Positions 11,720 to 22,400 of a stretch of 22,860 nt of DNA are shown piece by piece; positions within the stretch are counted from its first letter, which is position 1; the number at the start of each line of letters is the position of its first letter. The stretch is taken from positions 1-22,860 of the IMG/VR virus record IMGVR_UViG_3300030329_004239; one strand, given 5' to 3'. The notes below the pieces were generated by a model that ran no database searches, was not told the DNA's origin, and was given only the letters and a program-made list of their open reading frames with translations. This DNA is from a virus. The position numbers and the translations under genes are program-made.

Positions 11720-12178
11720 TTACTTCTCCTTTGGTTTGTTATTAGATAAAAAATGTTCAACAGTTCCTTTTCCAAGCCTTGTATTATATACTCTCTTCCA
11801 ATATTTTGCTTGTTCCTCAATTTTATCTTTATTGGGAATAGGTAATCTGTCTCTTCTATATTTTATTCTACAAAAAGCTACTTGTAATGCCACATTTGAC
11901 ATTAAAGACATCTCTGGATTGTCATCATTATACCCTAAATAGTATATTTTTTGCTTCAATCCATCTCTGTAAGATACATAATTTTCCATAATATCTTTCA
12001 TAGTATTTGGTTCACACTGAAAAAACCCTAAAGCAGGACCATCTCCCATTTGCTTTAAGTGATTATACTTAGTTTCAGCCATACCAGTTCTATATACAAG
12101 AGCAGATGCATCATCTGAATGCATATTCAAGTATTTCAATGTCCAATCTATTATAATCTTTATATCGTTTTTTACCAT
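11720..12178 (-). CDS. Lysozyme-like transglycosylase / endolysin candidate (152 aa)
   Basis: GGAGGATAG precedes the ATG. Residues 28-38 (VYRTGMAETKY) place E35 as the likely catalytic acid, and DGPALGFFQCEPNT (46-59) matches the GxxQ-x-P-x-T segment of phage lysozyme-fold proteins. The C-terminal part has AKYWKRVYNTRLGKGTVEHF, typical of the same family. It would cut peptidoglycan either for lysis or from the tail tip. The membrane genes downstream in the operon favour lysis; the structural genes upstream leave a virion role open. No signal peptide is seen. Confidence 0.7.
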   Translation of the reverse strand: MVKNDIKIIIDWTLKYLNMHSDDASALVYRTGMAETKYNHLKQMGDGPALGFFQCEPNTMKDIMENYVSYRDGLKQKIYYLGYNDDNPEMSLMSNVALQVAFCRIKYRRDRLPIPNKDKIEEQAKYWKRVYNTRLGKGTVEHFLSNNKPKEK

Positions 12179-12180
12179 AT

Positions 12181-13452
12181 CTATCCTCCATCTCCATCTG
12201 TTCCAGTTGGTAAACTTGTTGTAAACTTGATTTTATGAGTTTCTCCAAAAGGCATATATGAAATATTTGCTTGTACATTCCTATTTCTACCTGCTGCAGA
12301 GGTTCCATCTGAATCTTGGCTTCCAAGCTGGTCATTATCTTGATATCCAGTACCAGTTATTCTTTCTTGTCCCCATTGATTTACCTGTATATCCGTTTCA
12401 TCATTCCATAATTTTAATTGTACTTTAATACAATATGGGGAATGAAGGTCTAAATCAAAGCTACTAGTTGAAGTATTATCTGTCCAGTCAAACCTATGGT
12501 ACCCCTCTATTAGAACTTTAGCAACTGGAGGTCTTAATGTTTTATCTATATCTGATGGGGATGAAGAATTTTCTCCATAATTATCTGCAGTAGGGTCGTT
12601 TCCAAAATCTTTAAAAACATCATCATTATTATTTGGTTCAGAAAACCCAATTCTCTTAAATCCATTACCTTCGTTAGGACTTAATCCTGTATTGTTTGCC
12701 GAATTTCCATCTGTTTCTCTGTTAAAAGCAAGGTCTGGGAAACCACTCATAACATCTCCATTGCTTGAGAGGTTATCTCCTACAATTGAAGTTAATCCAT
12801 TAGGGTGTGGGGTGCCAGTAGGCTGTTTATATGGAGAGCCTAAACCATTATGTACTCCAAATTGTGCTGCTATAGATTCCCAATTCCATTTATGAGCAAG
12901 TCCAGTTACAGATGTATCTTGTGTACTCCCATCTCCAGCATATCCAAGTTCAGCTCCATTGCTAGGATTTCCAAGTTTACTTATAATAACTCCAGTTTTA
13001 CCATCTACAGTTTCAACCCTATGATTTAAAAGGGTTCCTGTATCTGGATTAATTAAAGCTACTGGATAGGCTCTTACAAAACTTTGGCAATAAGGGTGGT
13101 CTGGATAAGCTCTTTTTTCTCCTTCATATGTTCCTCCACCTAAAAACTCATTAGGATGAACCCAGGTTGGAGTTCTATGTTGGTGCCAATGTGCTGCACC
13201 TACAACCCAGAATAAAAAACAATGATAATCTCCTATGGCCTGGTCTTCTGCATCACCTATTGGTAACTGGTTCACAGTTGAGGTGTAGTCCCAATTTGTA
13301 GGTTGAGACCTTTGGTCGTGCTTTAAATCGTCTGGTTGTGCAGTACCACTTGACCCCTGTTTTCTAACATTAATAGTTAAAAAACCAGATACGAGTCTGT
13401 CTGTTGGCATTTCTCCATACCAAGTTACATTTGCAAAATTTGTTGCTCCCAT
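12181..13452 (-). CDS. Hypothetical structural protein, probable tail component (423 aa)
   Basis: AGGAG precedes the ATG by 8 nt. The protein is rich in Gly, Asn, Asp and Thr, with aromatic segments (GDYHCFLFWVVGAAHWHQH near 73-91) and long low-complexity polar stretches (about 225-310). The beta-rich N-terminus (VTWYGEMPTDRLVSGFLTINV) and end suggest a secreted or virion surface protein. Its place directly downstream of the fibre gene supports a tail-associated role, such as a fibre tip or chaperone. No family is recognised. Confidence 0.55.
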   Translation of the reverse strand: MGATNFANVTWYGEMPTDRLVSGFLTINVRKQGSSGTAQPDDLKHDQRSQPTNWDYTSTVNQLPIGDAEDQAIGDYHCFLFWVVGAAHWHQHRTPTWVHPNEFLGGGTYEGEKRAYPDHPYCQSFVRAYPVALINPDTGTLLNHRVETVDGKTGVIISKLGNPSNGAELGYAGDGSTQDTSVTGLAHKWNWESIAAQFGVHNGLGSPYKQPTGTPHPNGLTSIVGDNLSSNGDVMSGFPDLAFNRETDGNSANNTGLSPNEGNGFKRIGFSEPNNNDDVFKDFGNDPTADNYGENSSSPSDIDKTLRPPVAKVLIEGYHRFDWTDNTSTSSFDLDLHSPYCIKVQLKLWNDETDIQVNQWGQERITGTGYQDNDQLGSQDSDGTSAAGRNRNVQANISYMPFGETHKIKFTTSLPTGTDGDGG

Positions 13453-13471
13453 CTATAAAACTCCTATTTAA

Positions 13472-16400
13472 TTAATCTATTAATACAACAGCATCACTAC
13501 ATATAACTGAGTAGTTCTGTCTAAAATCTTCTATTCCAGAGGTGATGTGATTTCCGTTTGAGCCTGGTTTAACATTTAACTTATATCCATAAGCATCTCC
13601 CCAATGGCTACTATCTGCATCACCTATACTAATACGATTTCTGAAAAGATGTTGGTCAGCAGATGTTGCACCTGCATTATATTGTATATTGTGGGTTGTC
13701 CCCATAATAGTTTTGCCACTATCAACAAATGCTATACCATCATTGTAATTATCAAATGTAATCCAATTATCACAAAATACTCCTCCGAATGTAGAATTGG
13801 TATGTAAGTGAACTTCATCTGCATCTAACATAATTTTCCCAGAACCAGAATTTCTAGCTTTTATATCTAACTGATATGAAGTGGAACTATATATTGATGT
13901 TTGGTCATCTCTGAAGAATATATGTTCAGCATCTTGCATAAATATATCATCATAAAATTGAAAATGACCTTCTACAAAACCAGTTAAAGGAGTACTTCTC
14001 CAGCGAAATACACCATCTGATGTTGAACCTCTAAAAGTATTTATTACAGATGTATCATCTCCATCTACTCCATAGAATAAATTATTACAATTAATAGTTG
14101 CATCATTATCAGCTTCAACTAAGAATGAATTATCACTTTCTATGGTTATACTAGAATCAGTACCTGTTATATGCTGATTATCATCAACCCAAGTTATTTT
14201 CTTACCAGTAGCCATATCAATATCTCCTTCGATATCTAAACTACCAGATATATCTACCTCTGGAGCATCTATATCAACAAGCACCCCAACATCCAAATCT
14301 AACAAAGCTGTTGTAACTTGAAAGGAAGTTATAGCTGTTAACTCAGTTAAAGGTGAAGACCATACTGTATTAGTATCTGCATTTACAACCAAAGTGTCAT
14401 TTGAGTCTATTATCATTCCACTGTTAGTGCCTTTTATATAAGGTTGAGATAAATCTGTCCCCCAGTATATAATAGAGCCAGTACCAGCTCCAGATTGCAT
14501 ATAAATGTCTCCCTCTAAATCTATGTCTCCAGATATAGCAACTTCTACGCTTGCTATATCAACAAGTGTAGGTGCTCCTATTGTAAGTGTTTGAGTATCT
14601 ATAAGTGTTTCAGAATCTGAATATATATTAAGAGTATCTTCTGCATCAAGATTTAACACACTGCCATTTCCTTCTATATATTGATTTGTTCCAACCCAAC
14701 ATAATTTTTTAGTAGAGTCAAATAACATTTCATCTCTAATGTTTGATTTAGATTTAATATCTATTCTACCATCAGTTCCACTGCCAGATTTAGCTCCAGC
14801 TTGTATCCATATATCTCCACCATTATTATCTCCATTTAAAGCATCTTGAGATTTTATAGTTAATTTAGAGCCAACTCCATCTGTATCTCTAGTTCTAAAA
14901 GAAATAGAACTATCAGAATCAATATCAAATCTCAAATTTGAATTAAATCTTAAAGTTCCATCTAAAGAATTAGATAAATATTCCCCATTTCCAAATGTTA
15001 TATCATTCCCCCCTACGTGAAGGTCTCCAGTCATTGTTGTTCCACCTACAATATCTAAAGCTCTTGTTGGAGTAGATTGATTAATTCCTATTCTATCATT
15101 TGCTGTATCAAAAACTAAGGAATCCGTCTCAAATTTTAAAGCTCCTACTGTTGCATCTTTTAAATTTATACTTGTAGTATTTGGAAAGGACCAAGTAGAG
15201 GAATTGGATGTAACAGAATCATCAGCTGCATCTCCTATTATTAAATCTTCATCTAATGCAACATTCCCTGTAACATCTAGTGTTCCTTCTATATTTGTAT
15301 TTCCATTATCCGTATCAACAGTAAATTTATCTGCTCCAAGTGAAGTTTCTATAGTGAACATTTTATTGTCAGCTGTAATATTTAAACCATTATTAATTAT
15401 AGTAGCTCCATCAATAGTTGTTGAACTATTTAAATCAGTATGTCCATCTGCTATTAAAGTTCCTCTCATATGAGTATTACCAGTAGCACTAGCCACAGTA
15501 AATTTAGGTGTTCCATTATCTAGCTCTATAGTAAATGTTTTATCGTCTGCATTGATAGTAACATTATCGTGAAGCGTTGCAGCATTGACAACATTTAAAG
15601 TTCCTTGTATATCAGTATTCCCATTGTCTGTATCTACTGTAAATTTATCAACATCAGAATTTGTTTGTATTTTGAACATCTTATTATCAGCATTGATAGT
15701 AAAATTATCTTGGAATGTTGCTGCTAAATCAACATTAAGAGTTGAGTTTAATTCTGTGTGTCCATCAATAGTCATTGTGCCTGCAGCAGTTGTATTCCCT
15801 GTAGCAGAGGCAACTGTAAATTTATTTGTATTAATTTTTAAATAGCCAGCAATATCTGTATTTGAATCAACGTTTAAAGTAGAATCTATGTCAGTTGCTC
15901 CAGTTATATTTAAAGCATCATTTATTCTCATTCCACTGCTTGCTGTTGTGCTTAAAATAGTAACATTACTATCTGTTTCTATTGTAGTAACAGCAGCATC
16001 TGCTGGGCCCTTTATATCCCAACCTTTTCTTGATGTATTTGTTTTAAAATATCCAGTAGCCGAACCATCTTCCTCAACAAGCAATCCTGCTTCACTACCA
16101 CTTCCAGCAGCTCCTCCAACATTAACAGATATTGTTGCATTTGTGACATCTAAAGTTGTTTCATTCTCGTGAGTTGTATCACCTACAACATAAAATGCTC
16201 CAGTAACCCTTACGTTTCCGTCTAATAAAATAGCGTCAGCAGAACCTGTTAAACTAGAATCTGAACCTATATGGACTTGAGTATTTGCATTTATCTTTAA
16301 GTAATCTCCTCCATCAATTACTATCTCAGAATCATTTCCTTTTATATAATTCGTGTCTGCATCATTCCAAAATATTTTATTATTTCCATTTAATTTTAAA

Positions 16401-18088
16401 GTGTCTTCAATCGTAACATCAGATTCTAAATTTATAGGTTCTCCTGCAGTATTACCAATGGCACAACTAGTATGATTTAAAAGCATAACGCCTAATTGTA
16501 AGTTTCCAAATTGAACACCCAAAGCGTCTGTTGTAAGGTCTTGGTTTAAAAATACGCTTGAACCAGATTCTACAGCTAAACTCCCTTCAATTAAAAAGTC
16601 TTGTCCATTAATAACATTCAAATTAGGTAATGCATCTATAGCAGTTTCTATAACTGTTTCAACATCAGAACTTATCTCTGTAATAGCTTTAAGTGCAATT
16701 TCTGAGCCTACTTTTGTTATGAAACTTGTTCCACCTACCCTATAGTCATTTCCACTAACATCCAAAGGTCCATTAACAGTTAAAGGACTAGCTGATGGCC
16801 CTATGTTTTGAATTAAAGTTTGGTCGGTTATTGATACTAAAGCCTTTAATGTAGCACTTTCTCCATAAATAGGAACTTTTCCTGCAACTGTAGATTCATA
16901 TGAAGAACCTACAAGTTTTACTAAATCTGAAGTTGTAATACCACTATCGTGTAATTGATTTAATTCTAATGTAGTTGATTCTATTCCATCTAAAGTATTT
17001 AATTCAGTAGCTGTGGCTGTAATTTCTGCATCTAATATTATAGCACTTGCATTCAAAGTGTCAACAGTTAGATTTGACAACTCAGTTATAGAGCCGTCAT
17101 TGAATCTTATGTTACCATCAGAAGAAAGTATAGAAAGTCCATTATTAAAAGATAAATTAGCATAACTAGTAGAAGAATCTGATTCTGTTAACCTAATACC
17201 GTTATCGCCAATCATATCCAATCTACCTGTTGTTGGATTAGAAAGTGTAAAATTATTTACAAAAGAAAAACTTGAGTCTCCCAATATTAAGGTTTGAACA
17301 TCCAATGTATTTGGAATTGTGATTTTTTGGTCAGCATCTATTTCTATAGCTGTTTCACTATCTAGATTTTGTATTAGATTGGTTTTCAATCCAGCTGTAG
17401 CAGTTATATATCCAGTAAAAGTTGATGTTGTATTAGCAGTAAAGGTTCCCGTAATTGTTGTGTCTCCAGATGATAATGTTCCAGAAGTATTAATATTACC
17501 ACTTATAATATTTATACTTTCCATTTCCTGGCTATTAAAATCTATAGAACCTGCAGCTTGAAAAGCTCCTATCTTAGGAACAGTTAAAGTATCTACAGAA
17601 AAAGTCAAATCAGAGTCATCTGTTATAGTTTGGTCGGAATCAACAAGAACTATACGACCTGGAGTTAACGATGTATCTTTTAATCCAGCTGTAGTTGTTA
17701 TAAGGCCAGAAGCAGTAATATCAGCTACGGACATTGTTTGTCCCGTATTAATAACTCCACTCTGGATATTAACATTATCCATTTGGACATTATTGAAATT
17801 TTGTGCAGCACTCCAAGTTAATCCACTGCTAATAGTTACACCACTAATATCTCCACTATCTATATTTATTCTAGTTAAAGCATAATTTCCAGCATCTAAT
17901 GCTCCTGCTAACTCATTGATAGTAACTTTTGTCATTGCGATAGCTGCACTAGGACTTACTGGTGCTATACTATCTACCTTTAATACATAAGTTTCACCTA
18001 AAGATAAATTTCCATTATCATAAGTTAATCCTTTTGGGTCGTGTAAATCGCCTCCTGTTAATTCGCTATGTGATACGTATGTTGGCAT
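13472..18088 (-). CDS. Very long repetitive tail fibre protein (1538 aa)
   Basis: The whole protein is a run of short beta strands rich in Thr, Asp, Gly and Asn, as in beta-solenoid fibres. Visible repeat types are the phage-fibre phrase ITATATELNTLDGI (356-369), a K-[IL]-x-W-x5-[YH]-I-x-G module in four copies (about 571, 1127, 1204 and 1296), and KFTV-[AD]-[ST]-x-[TN]-GNT in four copies (756, 815, 862, 921). The last set forms an alternating pair repeated with a 106-residue period. A C-terminal block (1380-1538) lacks repeats and could be the receptor-binding tip; no peptidase-S74 chaperone signature is seen. It would attach the phage to its host. Confidence 0.8.
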   Translation of the reverse strand: MPTYVSHSELTGGDLHDPKGLTYDNGNLSLGETYVLKVDSIAPVSPSAAIAMTKVTINELAGALDAGNYALTRINIDSGDISGVTISSGLTWSAAQNFNNVQMDNVNIQSGVINTGQTMSVADITASGLITTTAGLKDTSLTPGRIVLVDSDQTITDDSDLTFSVDTLTVPKIGAFQAAGSIDFNSQEMESINIISGNINTSGTLSSGDTTITGTFTANTTSTFTGYITATAGLKTNLIQNLDSETAIEIDADQKITIPNTLDVQTLILGDSSFSFVNNFTLSNPTTGRLDMIGDNGIRLTESDSSTSYANLSFNNGLSILSSDGNIRFNDGSITELSNLTVDTLNASAIILDAEITATATELNTLDGIESTTLELNQLHDSGITTSDLVKLVGSSYESTVAGKVPIYGESATLKALVSITDQTLIQNIGPSASPLTVNGPLDVSGNDYRVGGTSFITKVGSEIALKAITEISSDVETVIETAIDALPNLNVINGQDFLIEGSLAVESGSSVFLNQDLTTDALGVQFGNLQLGVMLLNHTSCAIGNTAGEPINLESDVTIEDTLKLNGNNKIFWNDADTNYIKGNDSEIVIDGGDYLKINANTQVHIGSDSSLTGSADAILLDGNVRVTGAFYVVGDTTHENETTLDVTNATISVNVGGAAGSGSEAGLLVEEDGSATGYFKTNTSRKGWDIKGPADAAVTTIETDSNVTILSTTASSGMRINDALNITGATDIDSTLNVDSNTDIAGYLKINTNKFTVASATGNTTAAGTMTIDGHTELNSTLNVDLAATFQDNFTINADNKMFKIQTNSDVDKFTVDTDNGNTDIQGTLNVVNAATLHDNVTINADDKTFTIELDNGTPKFTVASATGNTHMRGTLIADGHTDLNSSTTIDGATIINNGLNITADNKMFTIETSLGADKFTVDTDNGNTNIEGTLDVTGNVALDEDLIIGDAADDSVTSNSSTWSFPNTTSINLKDATVGALKFETDSLVFDTANDRIGINQSTPTRALDIVGGTTMTGDLHVGGNDITFGNGEYLSNSLDGTLRFNSNLRFDIDSDSSISFRTRDTDGVGSKLTIKSQDALNGDNNGGDIWIQAGAKSGSGTDGRIDIKSKSNIRDEMLFDSTKKLCWVGTNQYIEGNGSVLNLDAEDTLNIYSDSETLIDTQTLTIGAPTLVDIASVEVAISGDIDLEGDIYMQSGAGTGSIIYWGTDLSQPYIKGTNSGMIIDSNDTLVVNADTNTVWSSPLTELTAITSFQVTTALLDLDVGVLVDIDAPEVDISGSLDIEGDIDMATGKKITWVDDNQHITGTDSSITIESDNSFLVEADNDATINCNNLFYGVDGDDTSVINTFRGSTSDGVFRWRSTPLTGFVEGHFQFYDDIFMQDAEHIFFRDDQTSIYSSTSYQLDIKARNSGSGKIMLDADEVHLHTNSTFGGVFCDNWITFDNYNDGIAFVDSGKTIMGTTHNIQYNAGATSADQHLFRNRISIGDADSSHWGDAYGYKLNVKPGSNGNHITSGIEDFRQNYSVICSDAVVLID
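14099..16378 (-). repeat. Dispersed W-x5-YI-x-G beta modules in the fibre gene (four copies)
   Basis: The modules start near residues 571, 1127, 1204 and 1296: KIFWNDADTNYIKG, KLCWVGTNQYIEG, IIYWGTDLSQPYIKG and KITWVDDNQHITG. Each is followed by S-x-[IL]-x-I/L-D and an alternating hydrophobic strand. The last two are 92 residues apart and share EGDI before the module. Confidence 0.55.
15188..15823 (-). repeat. Tandem 106-residue repeat in the fibre gene (two units)
   Basis: Residues 756-861 and about 862-967 begin KFTVASATGNT, and 59 residues later each has KFTVDTDNGNT. The second unit fades after about 90 residues. The DNA copies have diverged, so the duplication is old. Confidence 0.6.
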
Positions 18089-18089
18089 A

Positions 18090-18602
18090 TTATAAGAATG
18101 CTACCACCTCTCTATTATAACTGTCTCTAACTATATTTCCTTGAGTATCACCTACTCTAGTAAAGGTTCCATTTGATGTAAATAAACATTTAATAGTACT
18201 TCCTAATTCAGATTTTATTATTAACTGGCTCATAACTATAGTATCTGCTCCTCTTAAATATATACAATCATTCTTGTCAAGTTTCATAGGAAAGATGTTT
18301 TCTCCAGAATTTGTTTTATAACCCAAAACACAGTCATTATCTCCTACATTTTCAATGAAACCTAACATCAAAATCAATCCTTTATCTATTACGTTATATA
18401 CCTCATTAGGATTAAGATAAAACTCTGGATTATATGTATTTGGATTTAATTGGAACTCTGTATTATTAGGGTAAAAAACCCCATTAATTCCTAATTCTCC
18501 ATCAATAGAATCATCAGTGCTCCATTCCTTAATCCCATTTTCATTTATATTTGCTTCTTGTGCAGATATGTTTAATGAAAAATTTATTAATTTATAAATC
18601 AT
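18090..18602 (-). CDS. Structural protein, paralogue of the upstream CBM protein core (170 aa)
   Basis: It starts in a TAATG overlap. The N-terminus (LNISAQEANINENGIKEW) and C-terminal beta sandwich (GFIENVGDNDCVLGYKTN, then CIYLRGADTI) line up with the start and end of the upstream 291-aa protein (SISVNPQEGLKDENLNLHW; FFYVKNNSSGADNILISF). The alignment is by eye and modest. No known domain. Position just before the fibre gene suggests a connector or adaptor for the tail fibre. Confidence 0.55.
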   Translation of the reverse strand: MIYKLINFSLNISAQEANINENGIKEWSTDDSIDGELGINGVFYPNNTEFQLNPNTYNPEFYLNPNEVYNVIDKGLILMLGFIENVGDNDCVLGYKTNSGENIFPMKLDKNDCIYLRGADTIVMSQLIIKSELGSTIKCLFTSNGTFTRVGDTQGNIVRDSYNREVVAFL

Positions 18603-19477
18603 TACTCTGCTTTAGCTGATAAATATTCAGAACTTATATCATTTGCACTTGCTTTTATGTGTAGATTATCAGCTCCTAATGCATTCATCCTACAAGCAAA
18701 TGCTTCTCCTGGAGGAACTTTTATCAAATAAGTAGCAGCAGATTCCGATTTGTCAAAAGATATTAATATATTATCTGCTCCAGAAGAATTGTTCTTTACA
18801 TAAAAAAACTCTACAATTGGAACCTCCTTAACAGAAACATCGTCTATTGTAAATGTTGTTGTAGCTGCATCATCTGATGATGGTCTAAATATAGTTAAAT
18901 CTCCAGTGTTATTAATAGTTGTAATGTCAGCATAATATTCTTGTTCAACTGCGTCAATTGTTCCATCGCTTGGAGACCCATCAACTGCTTTAACTAGAAC
19001 ACTAGCTCCACCTAATCCAAATTTAACTTTTGGTGTAGTTGCTCCTGCTGTTTGTTTTAACTTAGCAGTTACTCTATACTTTTTTGATGCTTCAATAGCT
19101 GTAAATTTTTCAGATGCTAAGATAGTTCCTTCATCATTATTATTATCTCCATTGGTCACAATTTTTAATGCTTCAGAAACAATAGTAACACTAGATGCGT
19201 TTGATGAAGTCCAATCTCCAGAACTACTAAAGTCTCTATTATTAGAAGATGTTATTCTTTCATCTCCTAAGCCAGGATATGTTCCTGTTGTGTTTAATAC
19301 AACATATGATTTATACCAAGAATCTGGCTGTATTGAATTTATATCTATTGCATTGCTCCCTCCTAATGCAATCTTAATATCACTATCTTGAATCCAGTGT
19401 AAATTTAGGTTTTCATCTTTTAATCCTTCTTGTGGATTAACAGATATACTGTATACTACTCTTCTATCGTCTGCCAT
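18602..19477 (-). CDS. Virion protein with inserted carbohydrate-binding-like domain (291 aa)
   Basis: Start and stop are both in TAATG overlaps. Residues about 79-219 form a jelly-roll pattern close to CBM4/9-type modules: NNRDFSSSGDWT at the start, SEALKIV, KKYRVTAKLKQ, and the closing FTIDDVSVKEV typical of phage CBM-like domains. The flanks (1-78 and 220-291) form a second domain also found in the downstream 170-aa protein. The module may bind host surface glycans or decorate the fibre base. Sugar binding is inferred from the fold pattern only. Confidence 0.65.
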   Translation of the reverse strand: MADDRRVVYSISVNPQEGLKDENLNLHWIQDSDIKIALGGSNAIDINSIQPDSWYKSYVVLNTTGTYPGLGDERITSSNNRDFSSSGDWTSSNASSVTIVSEALKIVTNGDNNNDEGTILASEKFTAIEASKKYRVTAKLKQTAGATTPKVKFGLGGASVLVKAVDGSPSDGTIDAVEQEYYADITTINNTGDLTIFRPSSDDAATTTFTIDDVSVKEVPIVEFFYVKNNSSGADNILISFDKSESAATYLIKVPPGEAFACRMNALGADNLHIKASANDISSEYLSAKAE

Positions 19478-22400
19478 TATTTTTTCAATCCTCTATTTTT
19501 ATCATCTGAAGGCTTGATAAAACTCCAAGTTGAGCCATATTCTTTTAATTTAGAATTAAATACTTCGTGACTCTTGTCATATAAAGCCCATCTTCTTTCT
19601 TCTTTATTTAACCTTCTATGTATATTATTCTTTTTAGCCCATTCTTTATAAATTTTACCTCTTCCCATTTTAAGCCATTCCTTGCTATACATATGCTCTC
19701 TTACGAAAGTCTCTGCAAATTCGAAACGCTCATCTTCTTTAATCATATGGTCAAAAAAGAACCTAAATGGATGTAAGTTTTTCTTTTCAAAATACTTTAT
19801 AGTTTCAATTGGATTTGGGAAATACTCAAGAATTTCTGGTTTTTGTATGAATTTATAAAATTCATCAGAACTCCCATTTAAAAGAACATCATTTATAGCT
19901 TTAGAAACATCGTGCTTTTCTGTTTTTGTTCTATTCCATTGCTCGTAACCATCAGTCATTAATAAATTATCTGAATGAGCTTGTCTTGACCAAGTTCCAA
20001 AAGCAGTAATCGCCCAATTATGTGGAATAACATTATATGGAACTTTTTCTTTAGTATTAGTCATATATGGATTAAGAGCTGTAAAAGAATGGTCTGCAAA
20101 CTTCATAGCTTTTTTCGGATAAGAATCCCAATCTTGGACAATTTTATTACCCCAGTAATCCCTGTTCATAAATATCTCTCCAAAAAGTCTTCCCGTAGCG
20201 TCTATCTTTGACCCAGCTGTATGCAATGGGTCTGTATACCATCTAACAGCATCCCTTAGATATCTATAGAGTGGGTTTATATAATATAATTCCTTACCAC
20301 TTTTTAATTTTCGTCCAGAATATATATCCATTTTATATCCTCTAGGATTATTAATAACATTCCAATACCTTCTATTTGGGTTATTTATAAGATGAGTATC
20401 TAAATCTTGTTCCCATAAGTTTTTTGTTTGTAATACTTGAGAAATTATTTCATTAAATGCAACTAGTTGTATCCCACCTTTAGCAACGTGTTTAACACTT
20501 TCCCTTGCTACAAAATCATATTCCAATTTAGTCATTCCTCTCCATTGTAAAAAACGTGGAAGTGGTTGAACTCTTCTTCCTCCAATATCAACATATCCTC
20601 CTCTTGCAAATTTACCAGTAGTGCCCATAGTATAACCCTTGCCTTTATTAAGACCTAAAGCTGAGGTAGCATCTTTTGCTATCAGGCCAACTCCAGATGG
20701 TAATGCTGTCATAGTTCTCAATATACCTATAGACCAATTTCTAGCAAATAAGCCAAGGCTCATTATCCAACCTTGATTAGATGTAAAAGATAATCTTGAT
20801 AGAGTACCAAGCTGATTATTGGTATATTCTGCTGCCACTCTTCCATATTTAAGCAATGTCTTTTCTGGAATACTTTTTAACTGCTTCCCTTTCTTATTAA
20901 GAAAACCAGCATCAATAGCCTGTCTCTTAACTTGCTCTGCAAATAGCCAATCACTTGAGTTACCAACTATTCTTTCCCACATAAATTCGTCCATACCTTC
21001 TTTCAACTTATTAACATACGCACTTATATACTCTCTCCCTTGTTTAGAAATACCTTTAGGGATATTAGTATCTGGGACTAATTCTGGAAAATATTTGTCA
21101 AAATTCTTTTTATAACCGTTAGAAACCATACTATTATAACCTTCACTTGAGCCACTAAGAGCTTTAAATCTTTTATAGCTACTATAATCATTAAAATCTA
21201 AAAATCCAAATTCACTTTTAAATCCACTGCTTAAAGCTCCATCTTTATCTTTAAAGCCTTTAAATACAATCTTACCAGCCTTTCCAAATCTAGGAACAAG
21301 CCACCCACTTGATTCATCTAATACATCTGAGAATATATTCCAGCCGTGTATCATCGGATTATGCATAACAATTCTTTTTACATTATTCTTGAAAGTAAAA
21401 TAATTACGGAAAAATGCTCCTCCACCTTCGAAGAAATGCTTCGCATTTTTTTGAACTACAGACTCAAGAGTTTTATATATATCTGGGTGAACATAAATTT
21501 TATCATTTCCTTTTCTATATATTATATTCCCAGCATCATCAGTAAAACCAGCAAATCTAGCAAAACCTGGCATATCTAATTCCCTATATTGTAATTCACC
21601 TCCCTTATAATCCTTTCTTCCAGTAATCTTTCTAGGCTTAGAACTTATAAGAGGATTACCATTAGAATCAAATCCACCTCTTAAATATGTAGTAAAATTT
21701 TTGTTGGCAATAGCTCTTTCTAATACAGTTGCATAGTCCTGTATATGATGAATCATATTATAATTTACCGTATAGCCATCCTTTTCTAATTCTGCTAAAG
21801 TTTCGTATATTCTTTTCATAGCGAATGAAGGCTTGCTACTAAGACTATTTTGACCTATTTCGCCTAATTTATTTTTAATATCTGGGGGCAAGTCATCTAA
21901 TCCTTCAACCATATGCCTTACATAATTTTCTATGTAAACAGATTCTTTAAATATCCCTTCGTCCACACCTTTTTGGAACATTTCATTTAAAGAATTACGA
22001 TACCACTCCATAATTCCCTGTTCATTGCTTGAAAAACCTAGTTTATCAGCCTTTTTCTTGTCTATCCTTATAGTACCATCCTTTTCCACTTTAAATAGGT
22101 TTTTTGTTGTTTCCATATCGTTCAACATATGAAACATTCTTTCTTCTGTGATATTATTCTTTTTAGCAAACTCTAAAATTTCAAAAGTACTTCTTTCTGT
22201 TGCAGCTGTAAGTGGTGCAGCAGTTTTTCTACCTTCTAAATTCCTGGCTGCTTTATCTGTTTGCACTTCAAAATCAAAGACATCCATAATTGGTTTAGTC
22301 ATTCTTTCTCTAAATGTTTTAGGTTTAGTATTTATCAATAGATAATCTGGAACTGTCTTTGAAGTTTCCCCACCCTTAATAGCTTTATCAAGTTGAGAAT

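Noticed and set aside
15204-17561. Several plus-strand open frames across the fibre gene
   Set aside because: They are antisense shadows of a repetitive gene, lack ribosome sites, and mirror its repeat pattern.
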